This document shows, piece by piece, positions 1 to 9,280 of a stretch of 15,706 nucleotides of DNA (within the stretch, counting starts at the first letter, position 1; every line of letters starts with the position of its first letter). The DNA comes from an uncultured Opitutales bacterium (GTDB lineage: Bacteria; Verrucomicrobiota; Verrucomicrobiia; Opitutales; UBA2995), in the NCBI GenBank assembly GCA_937920335.1, contig CALGUT010000505.1:1-15706 (forward strand), written 5' to 3'. The translations under genes were made by a program, and so were the position numbers. The notes below the pieces were generated by a model. The model ran no database searches. It was not told where the DNA came from and saw only the letters and a list, made by a program, of their open reading frames with translations.

Positions 1-178
1 AGCAACTAGGTAACTGCATAGAGTTGGCCTTAGTCTATCACTCCGTAAAACACCTGCCGAACTTAGGAGTTAAACCTCAACCGACCAGGAGTTCTAAACC
101 AAACTCGTTTAACCCCGAGATATCTGATCTGACTAATCCAAATTGACTCCACCGAGCCGAGTCGAAACCATCGATATT

Positions 179-1255
179 GTGAAACTACTCCTAAGAGCAC
201 TTCCATTTATTGCAGCGATTTACGTAAGCGGACAACCTTCAACCCAGATGGACCGCCAACTCAAGGCCTTCCTGGAAGTCTATCCCCACGCCGACTACAA
301 CGGTGATGGTGTTCTTACCAAATCGGAAGCCTCCAAATATAAGAAAATGGAGGCATATATAGCCAAGCAGGCGGTCCAACTAGAACAGATGCCCGAACGT
401 CACCTAGCGGATCATGCTTACGGATCTCATTGGAGAAACACGCTGGATTTTTGGAAAGCTAAGTCTGTTCAGCCTACCCCAGTTCTCCTCATCTTTCATC
501 CTGGAGGATTCGTCGGTGGAGATAAGTCCAGGTATTATGGCGATCCCTTAGTCACGGCCTGTTTAGAAAACGGTATATCTGTCGTATTGGCTAACTATCG
601 CTACGTCACTCAGGCACCCTTCCCCGCTCCACACCATGACGCTGCCCGAGTCATTCAATACGTTCGCCACCATGCAAATTCATGGGGTCTGGATCCAGAG
701 CGGGTAGCCATGTCTGGCTCCAGCGCAGGAGGGAATATGTCCGTGTGGCTAGCTGTCCGCGACGATCTGGCAGATCCAGAAAGTGACGACCCGATTTCCC
801 GTGAATCAACCCGCCTAACGACCATCATTGGCTTCAACTCTCAAACCAGCAACGATCCGTTTTTTATCTGGGATAAGATCTATCAGGGCAGTGACGCTCA
901 CAGTTCCACTTACTATTTCTATGGTGTAGAAATGATGCCGGTTGATCAATTAAGGACTGAATTGAAAAAGCCCAAGTTCCGAAAGATCGCTCACGAGGCA
1001 ACGGCTTTAAATCACATCACAAAAGATGACCCTCCAGTCTTTCTTATTCACCCAGAAAGCTTGGATGAATGGGATGGTAAACCGCTGCCCCCCGAAACAG
1101 CCCAATCCAAGTATGCACACCACATTGCCTTCGGGAAATATTTCAAAGATCACTATGAAAGTCTCGGGCTCCAGTGCAGGCTGAAGGGAATAAAGGAGAC
1201 GACCGTCGACGAGCAACTTGCTTGGCTAAATAAATGGTTCGCCTTGGAGAACTAG
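179..1255 (+). CDS. Secreted EF-hand alpha/beta-hydrolase (BD-FAE / esterase-like)
   Basis: Probable exported carboxylic-ester hydrolase of the alpha/beta-hydrolase fold. I start it at the GTG at 179 because a signal peptide follows at once (VKLLLRALPFIAAIYVSG); the reading frame also extends to a TTG at 143, which would add 12 polar residues before it. Numbered from 179: residues 39-50 form a textbook EF-hand calcium loop (D-Y-N-G-D-G-V-L-T-K-S-E). H107-P-G-G-F is the oxyanion-hole motif. G180-S-S-A-G184 is the nucleophile elbow with Ser182. The region around 283-299 (PPVFLIHP) is where the acid strand should end. The usual C-terminal catalytic G-H-G/F motif is absent: the corresponding segment reads KGIKETTVDEQLAW. 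So the fold is clear but the catalytic triad is incomplete or non-canonical. The substrate is unknown. The SDR gene follows 93 bp downstream on the same strand. Confidence 0.85.
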   Translation: MKLLLRALPFIAAIYVSGQPSTQMDRQLKAFLEVYPHADYNGDGVLTKSEASKYKKMEAYIAKQAVQLEQMPERHLADHAYGSHWRNTLDFWKAKSVQPTPVLLIFHPGGFVGGDKSRYYGDPLVTACLENGISVVLANYRYVTQAPFPAPHHDAARVIQYVRHHANSWGLDPERVAMSGSSAGGNMSVWLAVRDDLADPESDDPISRESTRLTTIIGFNSQTSNDPFFIWDKIYQGSDAHSSTYYFYGVEMMPVDQLRTELKKPKFRKIAHEATALNHITKDDPPVFLIHPESLDEWDGKPLPPETAQSKYAHHIAFGKYFKDHYESLGLQCRLKGIKETTVDEQLAWLNKWFALEN

Positions 1256-1348
1256 AGCAATTGAGACCATTCGTATTCAAAAAGTTTCTACCAAAATATT
1301 GTTAGTTTAAGTCTGGATAGTAACCCCCAACGGCCTATTGTCCTGAAG

Positions 1349-2110
1349 ATGACCACCTTAGTAGTTGGAGCAAGCGGAGCCACCGGACGATTACTCGTTG
1401 AGCAACTGCTTGCCCGGGGACAGAAGGTTAAGGCAATCGTGCGGTCTAGAGACAGCTTACCGTTAGCACTTTCCAAGGATAGTCACCTCACCATTATCGA
1501 AGCAAGTATCCTCGACCTCAGTGACACCGAGCTCGTCGAATACGTATCAGGCTGTGACGCTATCGCCTCCTGCCTGGGACACAACCTGACCTTCCAAGGA
1601 CTATTCGGCCAACCCCGGAGACTTGTAACCGATGCTACCCGTCGCTTGTGCGAGGCGATTAAGGCCAATAAATCAGAAACAAAGGTCAAATTCGTACTTA
1701 TGAATACAACAGGTAACCGGAACGGTGACCTGGAAGAACCAATATCATTCGCGCAGAAGTGCGTGATCGGGCTTCTCCACCTGCTTCTACCGCCACACGT
1801 GGATAACGAAGAAGCGGCAGATTACCTAAGAACTCAGATCGGCCAGATTGATCAAGCCATTGCATGGGCAGCCGTTCGTCCAGATGGCCTCATTGATGAG
1901 GACGAAGTCACCGAGTATGAAGTACTTCCCTCTCCCATCAGAAGCGCGATCTTCGACTCCGGAAAAACGAGCCGAATTAACGTCGCTGACTTTATGGCAG
2001 ACTTAATAGTCGATCGAAATATTTGGAATGAATGGAAGGGGCAGATGCCCGTGATCTACAACCAAGATTACTATAACGTCACCCCTATCCCGGTGACTCA
2101 AGCAGACTGA
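1349..2110 (+). CDS. NAD(P)-binding SDR-like oxidoreductase (NAD(P)H-binding, PF13460 type)
   Basis: Cytoplasmic Rossmann-fold protein of 253 residues. The N-terminal strand MTTLVVGASGATG carries the GxxGxxG dinucleotide-binding motif (G7-A-S-G10-A-T-G13), and R32 in AIVRSRD is placed to favour NADP(H). Later landmarks of this atypical-SDR group are VKFVLMNTTGNRN near the middle and WAAVRPDGLIDE, the equivalent of the family's W-T-x-x-R-P strand. There is no classical YxxxK pair, which fits NmrA-like or flavin-reductase-like atypical SDRs that act as reductases or redox sensors. There is no signal peptide. The ATG at 1349 begins the first beta strand directly, so an earlier start is unlikely; no strong Shine-Dalgarno is seen. 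It may be cotranscribed with the hydrolase 93 bp upstream. The substrate cannot be told from sequence. Confidence 0.88.
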   Translation: MTTLVVGASGATGRLLVEQLLARGQKVKAIVRSRDSLPLALSKDSHLTIIEASILDLSDTELVEYVSGCDAIASCLGHNLTFQGLFGQPRRLVTDATRRLCEAIKANKSETKVKFVLMNTTGNRNGDLEEPISFAQKCVIGLLHLLLPPHVDNEEAADYLRTQIGQIDQAIAWAAVRPDGLIDEDEVTEYEVLPSPIRSAIFDSGKTSRINVADFMADLIVDRNIWNEWKGQMPVIYNQDYYNVTPIPVTQAD

Positions 2111-2208
2111 ATTTCTACAAAACAGCCGAAAATCCCAGTCATAGGCGCACACAAATTCTCCTAAATAAAATCGGTGCGAATCTGAGTCGATTCCAGGAAC
2201 CAAAAAGT

Positions 2209-2289
2209 GGCATTACGAAGACGCAATAGCCCTACCACAAACAAGCTGCCGCAGGCGATAGAACCACTGCGTCCCCGCAGTGCCATCGC
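2209..2289. repeat. Two adjacent hairpins in convergent intergenic gap; possible terminator or dispersed palindromic repeat
   Basis: The 255-bp gap between two converging genes holds nested inverted repeats. An imperfect hairpin pairs GGCATTACG (2209-2217) with CGCAATAGCC (2222-2231) over an AAGA loop. A short dyad CTGC-C-GCAG lies at 2246-2254. A strong hairpin pairs CACTGCG (2265-2271) with CGCAGTG (2276-2282) over TCCC, and an outer arm GCGAT/ATCGC (2255-2259, 2285-2289) extends it. No T-run follows on either strand, so it is not a classical intrinsic terminator. Its composition and repeated hairpin design resemble REP-type interspersed elements. Only one copy is seen in this window. I see no coding remnant in the rest of the gap. 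Confidence 0.45.
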
Positions 2290-2365
2290 TGAGAGATGTC
2301 CGCCCCATCTCATTATATTCTAAAAAGTCATTGAGCGTCTCACTGATCTTACGGCTCTATCAACC

Positions 2366-5245
2366 CTAACGCTGCAGATAACCAATCAGGTCTCGTACTT
2401 CGGACTCACTCAACAACTCCAACAAGCCTTCCGGCATGGTCGATTGTTCAAGCTGCTCCTGACTCACCACTTCACTAAGCGGAATGATCTCCAGAGAATC
2501 CAAACTTGCCACCGTGATTGTGTGACGCGTTCGCTCCGAAATATTCCCACTCAATACCCGACCATCTTTGAGTGTCACTATCGTCATCCGATAGTCCTGT
2601 GGAAGCACAGCACTTGGGTCGATCAGGTTTTCCAAAAGGTAATATAAATCCTGACGGTTGCTCCCATCAAGGTGCGGTCCGAGTGATCCTCCTTCTCCAA
2701 ACAGCGAATGACAGGCTGCACAGCTTTTCTGAAACACCCTTTTCCCAGCATCAATATCGGCATCTACCAGCACGTCGGGCGTGAGTTTCGATTGCCAAAG
2801 ACCGATGGTGCTCTGTTTCTCCTGGGGACTGGAACGGAGTTTTCCCCAGACCTGCTCAAGTTGTTGATTCAACCGATCATCTCCAAGATTAAAAATTTGC
2901 CGTGCATAAAAGGCGGATACATCTGACGGAGAAACCTGTCCGTTGCGCATCGCCTGAATCAGTGGCCCCGCCAAAGACCTGCGAGAGCTCAGTGTCGCGA
3001 TGGTCGCATCGCGGTCTTCACTGAGATAGCGGCGATAAGGCTTCAATAATACTCCCGCGATTTTCGAGTCATCGAAGGCCGCCAACTCGCGAATGGCTTG
3101 ATTCCTACGAGTTTCATCGCCGAGCAGGTCTAACCAATCATTGGCCGTCATCGGCGCACTCTTATCGAATACCGGATCTAACTGACTCGCAATATGCCGT
3201 AGTTCGGAATTCTCAGACTGCCGAACCAGATCCCAGTTCTCGGGGGCTTCGATCCCTTTCAATCCCCGTAAAGCTTCTTCTATACCCTGAACTCCCGCTT
3301 TTGCATTACGAACCTGTCCACCCTTCAAGGTCGCCAAGATACTATCGATTAGCTGCGGCATAGTTGATGAATCCAAATCAAAGTCCATCGTGATCCTTCG
3401 GGCGATGTTCTTATAGACCTGCGAATCGGAACAGCTTTCTAGAAACCCTAAAGCCCGCTCAATATCCGAACCGACAAGCGGCTGGATCGCATACCATATC
3501 ATATAAGGAAGATTTTGATCTGTTTCGTATCCAAAATCTACTAACAGGTCCGTTGCAAGTTCCCACTGCTCGGATGCTGGAAATCGAGGAAATGTGGAGG
3601 CGATGTAGAGCCGCACTAATTGTGACTGCCCATCTCGGGCCATCATACGAATTTTTTTAAACTGTTCGCCGGTAGGATTTCCGCCTTCTCCGATCAGCCG
3701 GATAGCCCAGCTGCGGATATGCTCATTCTCGTGACCCAACAACCGAGTCAACCGTGCCTCGCCGACCCCACCCGTACTATGCAGAGCCCAAATAAATCGC
3801 AGTTGGCGATCCACTGTATGACTCCCTTCATCCAACAGGCTTACCAGTTCATCCCGTGCATCGGTCATATCTCGCCCTGACACAAAGCGTTCCTGCAAGA
3901 TCCGACGGGAGTGCCGCACATACCAATCGTTCCGATGGAGTTGGTGTGCCACCAGAGCCAGATCCGATTCGTTGGCTAGATCCAACGGTCCTGGATTTTC
4001 TACCTCGCCATAGACGATCTTATAGATTCGGCCGCTCGTCCGGTGAACGCCATCATTGTCATGACACTCACCGATATCCGTCCAGTCGGACAAGTAAACA
4101 CCTCCATCCGGACCATATATCTGAGTCACACCTCGATACCACGGATGATTGGCGATCATAAAATCCTCACCATGATGGCCCACATACCCTGAGCCTTTTC
4201 GTTCCAAGATATCATTGTTAATTCGGCGACCATGGGTGTTACTCATAAAGATCGTATTTCGATACATCTCGGGCCAATTATCACCGAGGTAGATCATACC
4301 TCCGCAGTGCGAGTGCCCGCCACCTAGCAAATCAGTGTTCCCTTGCGGGCCGTCCACGTTCTTCTCCCGATCCGTCCACTTTCCTTCATGGTGCAGGTGA
4401 TCCGCAACGATACCAATTCGGTCGTAAACGTGGCTACTAGAACCTTGCCCATGCATACGTGGGTAGAACGCATTCGGAATCACGTGCCAGAGATGCCCGT
4501 TCACATTTCCCGTCATAAACAGCTCTCCCATGTCATTCCAGTCGAGACCCCATGGGTTCGTAGTTCCACGCACCACGATTTCGAAGGTATGGGTCACCGG
4601 ATGCATACGCCAGATACCGCAACTAAGATCCACTCGTTCAATAGCCGGACTACCCGGTTTGCCCACAAGTGAGGACCCCGTAATTCCGTGTCTCCCATAC
4701 AACCAGCCATCGAGCCCCCAAGTAAGGCCATTAAAGAAATTGTGCTGAGCTTCTGTCGTAAACCCATCCAGTACGACTACAGGCGGACCGTCCGGAACAT
4801 CATCTCCGTCACGATCCGGAATAAACTCCAGCTTCGGAGAATTGCAGATCCACACCCCACCAAATCCGATCGCCATACCCGATAAATGCGTCGCCTTGTC
4901 ATAAAAAATCTTCCTCGAATCAAAGCGACCGTCATTATTGGTATCTTCCAGGATCACAATCCGATCTTCCCCTTTCATTTCCCATTCCTTGTAAGAATAC
5001 GCCTCAGCGACCCACACGCGACCCCGGTCGTCAATCTGCATCGCTACCGGTTGGCGCACATCGGGCTCACCTGCAAATAAGGTAACTGAAAACCCATCCG
5101 GCACGGTAATGGCGGCCGCAGCCGCCTCAGGAGCGAGCGGCTCCCGTCCCGGAGCCTGGGAATTAATCGGTTGGTAATCATCTGCGGCCAAAACTGGAAC
5201 CGCGCTTAACAAAAGGAGTCCTATAAATGATAAAAGGAGGTGCAT
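2366..5245 (-). CDS. PVC-type membrane-bound dehydrogenase with HEAT repeats and C-terminal CxxCH cytochrome c domain
   Basis: Large exported putative oxidoreductase (959 aa) of the kind massively expanded in Planctomycetota and Verrucomicrobiota (TIGR02604 N-terminal and TIGR02603 heme-binding families). It starts with a signal peptide (MHLLLSFIGLLLLSAVPVLA) at the ATG at 5245. Residues about 45-420 form the beta-propeller dehydrogenase-like domain (VTLFAGEPDVRQPVAM, RVWVAEAYSYKEW, DWTDIGECHDNDGVH). Residues about 430-790 are helical and HEAT-like. Residues about 830-959 are a c-type cytochrome: C842-A-A-C845-H846 attaches heme, and M937 in STMPEGLLELL is the probable axial ligand. It likely oxidises a sugar or alcohol in the periplasm and passes electrons to the respiratory chain; this is inferred from the family, as no substrate is established. 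It is divergent from the M16 peptidase gene (143-bp gap). Length and domain order look normal and intact. Confidence 0.93.
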   Translation of the reverse strand: MHLLLSFIGLLLLSAVPVLAADDYQPINSQAPGREPLAPEAAAAAITVPDGFSVTLFAGEPDVRQPVAMQIDDRGRVWVAEAYSYKEWEMKGEDRIVILEDTNNDGRFDSRKIFYDKATHLSGMAIGFGGVWICNSPKLEFIPDRDGDDVPDGPPVVVLDGFTTEAQHNFFNGLTWGLDGWLYGRHGITGSSLVGKPGSPAIERVDLSCGIWRMHPVTHTFEIVVRGTTNPWGLDWNDMGELFMTGNVNGHLWHVIPNAFYPRMHGQGSSSHVYDRIGIVADHLHHEGKWTDREKNVDGPQGNTDLLGGGHSHCGGMIYLGDNWPEMYRNTIFMSNTHGRRINNDILERKGSGYVGHHGEDFMIANHPWYRGVTQIYGPDGGVYLSDWTDIGECHDNDGVHRTSGRIYKIVYGEVENPGPLDLANESDLALVAHQLHRNDWYVRHSRRILQERFVSGRDMTDARDELVSLLDEGSHTVDRQLRFIWALHSTGGVGEARLTRLLGHENEHIRSWAIRLIGEGGNPTGEQFKKIRMMARDGQSQLVRLYIASTFPRFPASEQWELATDLLVDFGYETDQNLPYMIWYAIQPLVGSDIERALGFLESCSDSQVYKNIARRITMDFDLDSSTMPQLIDSILATLKGGQVRNAKAGVQGIEEALRGLKGIEAPENWDLVRQSENSELRHIASQLDPVFDKSAPMTANDWLDLLGDETRRNQAIRELAAFDDSKIAGVLLKPYRRYLSEDRDATIATLSSRRSLAGPLIQAMRNGQVSPSDVSAFYARQIFNLGDDRLNQQLEQVWGKLRSSPQEKQSTIGLWQSKLTPDVLVDADIDAGKRVFQKSCAACHSLFGEGGSLGPHLDGSNRQDLYYLLENLIDPSAVLPQDYRMTIVTLKDGRVLSGNISERTRHTITVASLDSLEIIPLSEVVSQEQLEQSTMPEGLLELLSESEVRDLIGYLQR

Positions 5246-5388
5246 GGGCTACTGAATTTGGGGATCCCAATCATCCTCGACGATCGATGCCTTCACGGTC
5301 AAGAACCTCGTCACAAAAAGGAGAATCTGGTTTGCTAATCCACATTCCCGACTCATTAGTAATTCTTTCAATCTGATTATCGCTACCC

Positions 5389-8184
5389 ATGTCGAATGTT
5401 ACCCAACGCCTGTATCTAGTATTATTTGCGATCTACACCTTGTCGTGGTCGCTGAGCGCCCAGCCACTGCCTGTGGATCAAGCGGTAAAGATCGGAAAAC
5501 TGGATAATGGCTTCACCTTTTACATTCGTGAAAACAGCGAACCTGAAAATAGGGCCGCCTTCAGACTCGTCGTAAACGCTGGATCAACATCAGAAAAAGA
5601 TGGCACCGAAGGACTCGCCCACTTCCTCGAACACTTGGCGTTTAACGGCACCAAGAATTTTGAGAAACAAGAGCTCGTAGAATTCATAGAAAGCATTGGC
5701 ATGCAGTTCGGAGCGGACCTGAATGCCTACACCTCCTTCGACGAAACCGTCTACATGCTTGAGATCCCCATGGACGACGAGGAGATCCTGGCCAAAACCT
5801 TTCAAATCCTAGAAGACTGGGCACATCAGATTTCATTCGACCAGGAAGAAATTGATAAAGAACGAGGCGTCGTATTGGAAGAATGGAGACTCCGTCTGGG
5901 AGCTCAACACCGTATCCAGGACGAGCAGATTCCCGTTCTTTTTCACGAGTCTCGGTACGCAGATCGTTTACCCATTGGCTACACGGAAGTTATTGAAACG
6001 ATTGATCGGGACGCCTTCATCGAATTCTACAGGAACTACTATCGCCCTGAGCTTATGGCACTCATTGCCGTCGGAGATTTTGAAACTGATAAGATCGAAT
6101 CCCTCATTAGAAAACATTTTGCCCACATTGAGAATCCTCCGAACGCAGAACCGAGGACTCAATATACCGTACCCGCTCATGATGATACTTTGTTTTCGAT
6201 CGCAACGGATCCTGAGCTATCCAACACCTCTATAAATATCATCTACAAACGCGATAGTCACCCGATGGTCACAGAGGACGACTACCGCCGAAGCATCGCT
6301 GAATCTCTATACTCAAGTATGCTCAATGCTCGGCTCCGCGAACGGACTCAGGAAAAAGATCCCCCTTACCTCTTCGCTGCAACCCGCAAGCAGAACATGA
6401 TTCGCCCCATTGATATCGTATCCCACGTTGCAGCGGTGGAAGAAGGCGCATTTGCTGAAGGCTTAACAGCTCTGCTCGTAGAGAACAAACGGGCGAGAGA
6501 TCTAGGCTTTTCTGCGGCAGAGCTCGAACGAGCCAAGGCGAATCTGTTTCGCAATGTTCAACGAGCTTATCGTGAACGAGAGCAACGGGACTCCAGTCGC
6601 CATGCGGGAGAACTCACTTCTAACTTTCTCGAACAGGAACCCATTCCAGGCATTGAGTACGAGTTCGAACTTACCAAACGGATCTTGCCAAGCCTCACAC
6701 TTGAGGAAGTCAATCATGCTGCCGACAACTGGTTCGATGATACCAGCCGTGTCATCCTCTACACGGCCCCCGAAAAAGAGGACGTCCACGTTCCGACAGA
6801 AGCTGAGATCCTGGCAGTTATCGCAGCTGCGGAATCTGCAAGCATTGAAGCGTATACGGAGGAAGACCTTTCGGCTCCGCTTCTAGCTAGCGCGCCGACG
6901 CCTGGCAAGGTGAAGAAGGAAACTTATCACGACTCGGTCGACGTCACCGAATGGAAACTCTCCAACGGAATACGCGTCATTCTCAAACCCACCGATTTCA
7001 AAAAAGACCAGATACTGATGTCTGCCTACAGCCCTGGCGGTCATAGTCTCGTGCAGGACGCCGACTTTGTTCCCGCTTCTTATGCAGCGCAAGCGATCTC
7101 CGGAAGTGGTATCGGTAACCTGGATGCACAAAACCTAAGGAAGAAACTGGCGGGCATACAAGCACAAGTCCGCCCATCGATTGGCGATCTTTACGAAAAC
7201 GTCTCAGGTTCATCGGCCCCGGAAGACCTCGAAACGTTTTTTCAATTGATACACATGCGTTTCACAGAGCCAAGAACTGACGAAGATGCATTCGCTGCAA
7301 TGCTCGTTCAGTTTGAAAACTATATTAACAATCGGCTTAATGACCCGAATGAAGTCTACAACGACGAGGTCGAGCGCACGCTTTACAACAATCACCCTCG
7401 CCGCCAACCGATCGACGAAAATTTTCTACAGTCCATGGATCTCCAGAAGTCATTCGAAATTTACCAAGATCGCTTTGCCGATGCCGGTGACTTCACATTC
7501 ATTTTTGTAGGAGCCTTTACGCCCAACAAACTACGTCCCTTCGTGGAGACTTACCTGGCAAGCCTACCGAGTAAGGGTCGCATTGAAACCTGGAAGGATA
7601 TCAATGACCGCAAGATCGCAGGACAAAACGAGGTGATTGTCCGCAAGGGCGTTGAACCCAAAGCTTCAGTCAATATACGCTTCTATGGCGAAACTGAATG
7701 GAGTTACCACAACCAGTACCTGATGGGTGCCATGATCGATGTGTTAAAAATCCCTATGCGGGAAGCGCTTCGCGAAGATAAAGGAGGCGTCTATGGCGTG
7801 GGTGTATCAGGTGGTATCAATCGATATCCGATCGGTGAGTTTTCAACCAGCATCCGGTTCGGCTGTAATCCGGAAAATGTGGATGAACTCATCCAGATAA
7901 GTTTCGACGTTATCGAAACGCTTAAGAACGAGGGACCCGATCCACAGGACCTCGCCTCGGTTAAAGAAATGCACCTGCGGCGGAACGAGACCAGTGCCAG
8001 AGAAAACGGTTTTTGGATGAGTGCCCTCGGGACCTACTCTCGAAACGGAATCGATTTTGACGCCGTTAATCAGCGCGACGCCCGAACAGATGCCCTGACC
8101 GCTGAGATGATACAAGAGGCAGCCATACGCTACTTTGACGATACGAATCAGTTTATCTCGAAGTTGTTGCCGGAAGTAATGTAG
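5389..8184 (+). CDS. Secreted M16 family zinc metallopeptidase (PqqL-like, two-domain)
   Basis: Insulinase/pitrilysin-family peptidase of 931 residues with an N-terminal signal peptide (YLVLFAIYTLSWSLSA then QPLPVDQ), so it should act in the periplasm. The inverted zinc motif H78-F-L-E81-H82 is intact. The third zinc ligand is E158 in IDKERGVVLEEW, spaced 80 residues from H78 as in the family. The C-terminal half repeats the M16 fold without HxxEH but keeps the substrate-binding segment LREDKGGVYGVGVSG, the usual catalytic-plus-inactive halves. Size and layout match the single-chain PqqL-like subgroup (E. coli PqqL is of very similar length). It probably degrades small peptides or unfolded fragments. 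It starts at the ATG at 5389, 143 bp from the divergent heme-protein gene, with no convincing Shine-Dalgarno. The gene symbol is left blank because orthology to pqqL is not proven. Confidence 0.93.
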   Translation: MSNVTQRLYLVLFAIYTLSWSLSAQPLPVDQAVKIGKLDNGFTFYIRENSEPENRAAFRLVVNAGSTSEKDGTEGLAHFLEHLAFNGTKNFEKQELVEFIESIGMQFGADLNAYTSFDETVYMLEIPMDDEEILAKTFQILEDWAHQISFDQEEIDKERGVVLEEWRLRLGAQHRIQDEQIPVLFHESRYADRLPIGYTEVIETIDRDAFIEFYRNYYRPELMALIAVGDFETDKIESLIRKHFAHIENPPNAEPRTQYTVPAHDDTLFSIATDPELSNTSINIIYKRDSHPMVTEDDYRRSIAESLYSSMLNARLRERTQEKDPPYLFAATRKQNMIRPIDIVSHVAAVEEGAFAEGLTALLVENKRARDLGFSAAELERAKANLFRNVQRAYREREQRDSSRHAGELTSNFLEQEPIPGIEYEFELTKRILPSLTLEEVNHAADNWFDDTSRVILYTAPEKEDVHVPTEAEILAVIAAAESASIEAYTEEDLSAPLLASAPTPGKVKKETYHDSVDVTEWKLSNGIRVILKPTDFKKDQILMSAYSPGGHSLVQDADFVPASYAAQAISGSGIGNLDAQNLRKKLAGIQAQVRPSIGDLYENVSGSSAPEDLETFFQLIHMRFTEPRTDEDAFAAMLVQFENYINNRLNDPNEVYNDEVERTLYNNHPRRQPIDENFLQSMDLQKSFEIYQDRFADAGDFTFIFVGAFTPNKLRPFVETYLASLPSKGRIETWKDINDRKIAGQNEVIVRKGVEPKASVNIRFYGETEWSYHNQYLMGAMIDVLKIPMREALREDKGGVYGVGVSGGINRYPIGEFSTSIRFGCNPENVDELIQISFDVIETLKNEGPDPQDLASVKEMHLRRNETSARENGFWMSALGTYSRNGIDFDAVNQRDARTDALTAEMIQEAAIRYFDDTNQFISKLLPEVM

Positions 8185-8286
8185 GACGAATGTTACGTCC
8201 CGATTTCAAAGGACGGAACCTATATTTGACTACGCTTAACATCCAGATTCATCAAATCCCGAAAGCACAAAACGTTACTCCTACTG

Positions 8287-9273
8287 CTAATCGATCTTCA
8301 ACCTCGCTCCAGCGATCCCTTCTTCACCCGCGACGGAGTAGAATAAATAAAGCTGACCATCCTCTTCGAAGACGTACGGGTCTCTTAGTTCCTGAACTCC
8401 GACTGCCCCACCCTTACCAGAGGGCTCATTAGGATAATCCACACCTTCATAATCCATTTCAGGTCTTAAGATTTCTATCGGCGGTGACGCTTTCCATGCG
8501 TCCCAGCCCCCTTGCAGAGCAACCGTCGCCATCAGGATACGTTCAGGAGCATCACTTTTGCGCGAGTAAAATAGATACAGCGTATCGCCCCGCACATACA
8601 CTGCTGGATGGCGCATTCGCACATCGTCCCGCTCCCCAAATACGTCGCTGGTCGAAACGGGTCCGATCAACAGCTCTTCACGTCGTCCCCACCCGTGGTC
8701 CGGGTATTCGGATCGATTCAAGAGTCCGGATGAATCGACCGCATAGTAAACTCCTTCATACTGAAAAACACGAAAATAACTAAACCCATGAACCGTTTCA
8801 AACACCTCAAAGGAAATACCATCGTCAGAAACCGCCGACACCGTCCGTTGGTTGGTGCCAGGATGGGAGCCGTGGAAATACATACGAATCACTTGATGCT
8901 CTTCATCCACATGCACGTCCGGCGATGCGATGTGATCTTCCAATGGGGTCGCTTCTTTGAGTCGGATCGTACCGGGTTCGTAAATACGCCAGGGGCCTTC
9001 GATAGAATCCCCATAGGCAAGGCGGATAAATTTCCCTTTGTGATGAGCGAAGTAGAGGTAATACTTTCCTAACGGTTCTTTCACCCAATCAGGAACCTGT
9101 ATCACCGACGGCCCATTGATCTTGTTGCCCAACGTTGGTGATGAAGCTGCAGCGATAAGCGGGTTCGTCTCAAACCGCTCAACTGTAACCCGATTTGCCC
9201 CATTACCAGCGCTGGCCATGGCTAAGGTCAACAGCCAGGCGAGCGCCACGGATTTACTGTATTTCGGTATCAT
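8287..9273 (-). CDS. Secreted GH43-like five-bladed beta-propeller protein
   Basis: Exported 328-residue protein with a signal peptide (SVALAWLLTLAMASAGNGA). The body shows repeated propeller-blade signatures typical of the GH43/GH32/GH117 superfamily: KYYLYFAHHKGKFIRLAYGDS (start about 70), ASPDVHVDEEHQVIRMYFHG (about 116-135), RHPAVYVRGDTLYLFYSRK, and LRDPYVFEEDGQLYLFYS (296-313). Likely active-site acids are D119 in SPDV and D298 in RDPYVF, but the catalytic triad cannot be fixed by eye. It may hydrolyse arabinosyl, xylosyl or galactosyl linkages, or simply bind glycans. It begins 7 bp after the stop of the rhodanese gene upstream on the same strand, so the two are probably cotranscribed. 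A short 102-bp convergent gap separates its end from the M16 peptidase gene. Confidence 0.75.
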   Translation of the reverse strand: MIPKYSKSVALAWLLTLAMASAGNGANRVTVERFETNPLIAAASSPTLGNKINGPSVIQVPDWVKEPLGKYYLYFAHHKGKFIRLAYGDSIEGPWRIYEPGTIRLKEATPLEDHIASPDVHVDEEHQVIRMYFHGSHPGTNQRTVSAVSDDGISFEVFETVHGFSYFRVFQYEGVYYAVDSSGLLNRSEYPDHGWGRREELLIGPVSTSDVFGERDDVRMRHPAVYVRGDTLYLFYSRKSDAPERILMATVALQGGWDAWKASPPIEILRPEMDYEGVDYPNEPSGKGGAVGVQELRDPYVFEEDGQLYLFYSVAGEEGIAGARLKID

Positions 9274-9280
9274 CGACTAC

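Noticed and set aside
3..146. An open 47-codon plus-strand frame from the left edge ending in a TGA that overlaps the TTG at 143.
   Set aside because: Such a length is expected by chance, the peptide is not recognisable and is rich in Pro/Ser/Asn, and the downstream gene's signal peptide favours the GTG at 179, not a coupled TTG.
1256..1348. Possible promoter between the EF-hand hydrolase and the SDR gene.
   Set aside because: The sequence is AT-rich but has no box pair good enough to report.
3856..5080. Several plus-strand open frames of 64-109 codons opposite the PVC-type heme protein.
   Set aside because: They lie wholly antisense to a well-supported gene with clear motifs and their translations are not recognisable.
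5246..5388. A TTGACC -35-like box on the minus strand in the divergent gap before the heme-protein gene.
   Set aside because: No convincing -10 box at the right spacing; promoters surely exist here but cannot be placed by eye.
8184..8200. Small hairpin GGACG/CGTCC at the end of the M16 peptidase gene.
   Set aside because: Only a 5-bp stem with a 7-base loop and no T-run; too weak to call a terminator.
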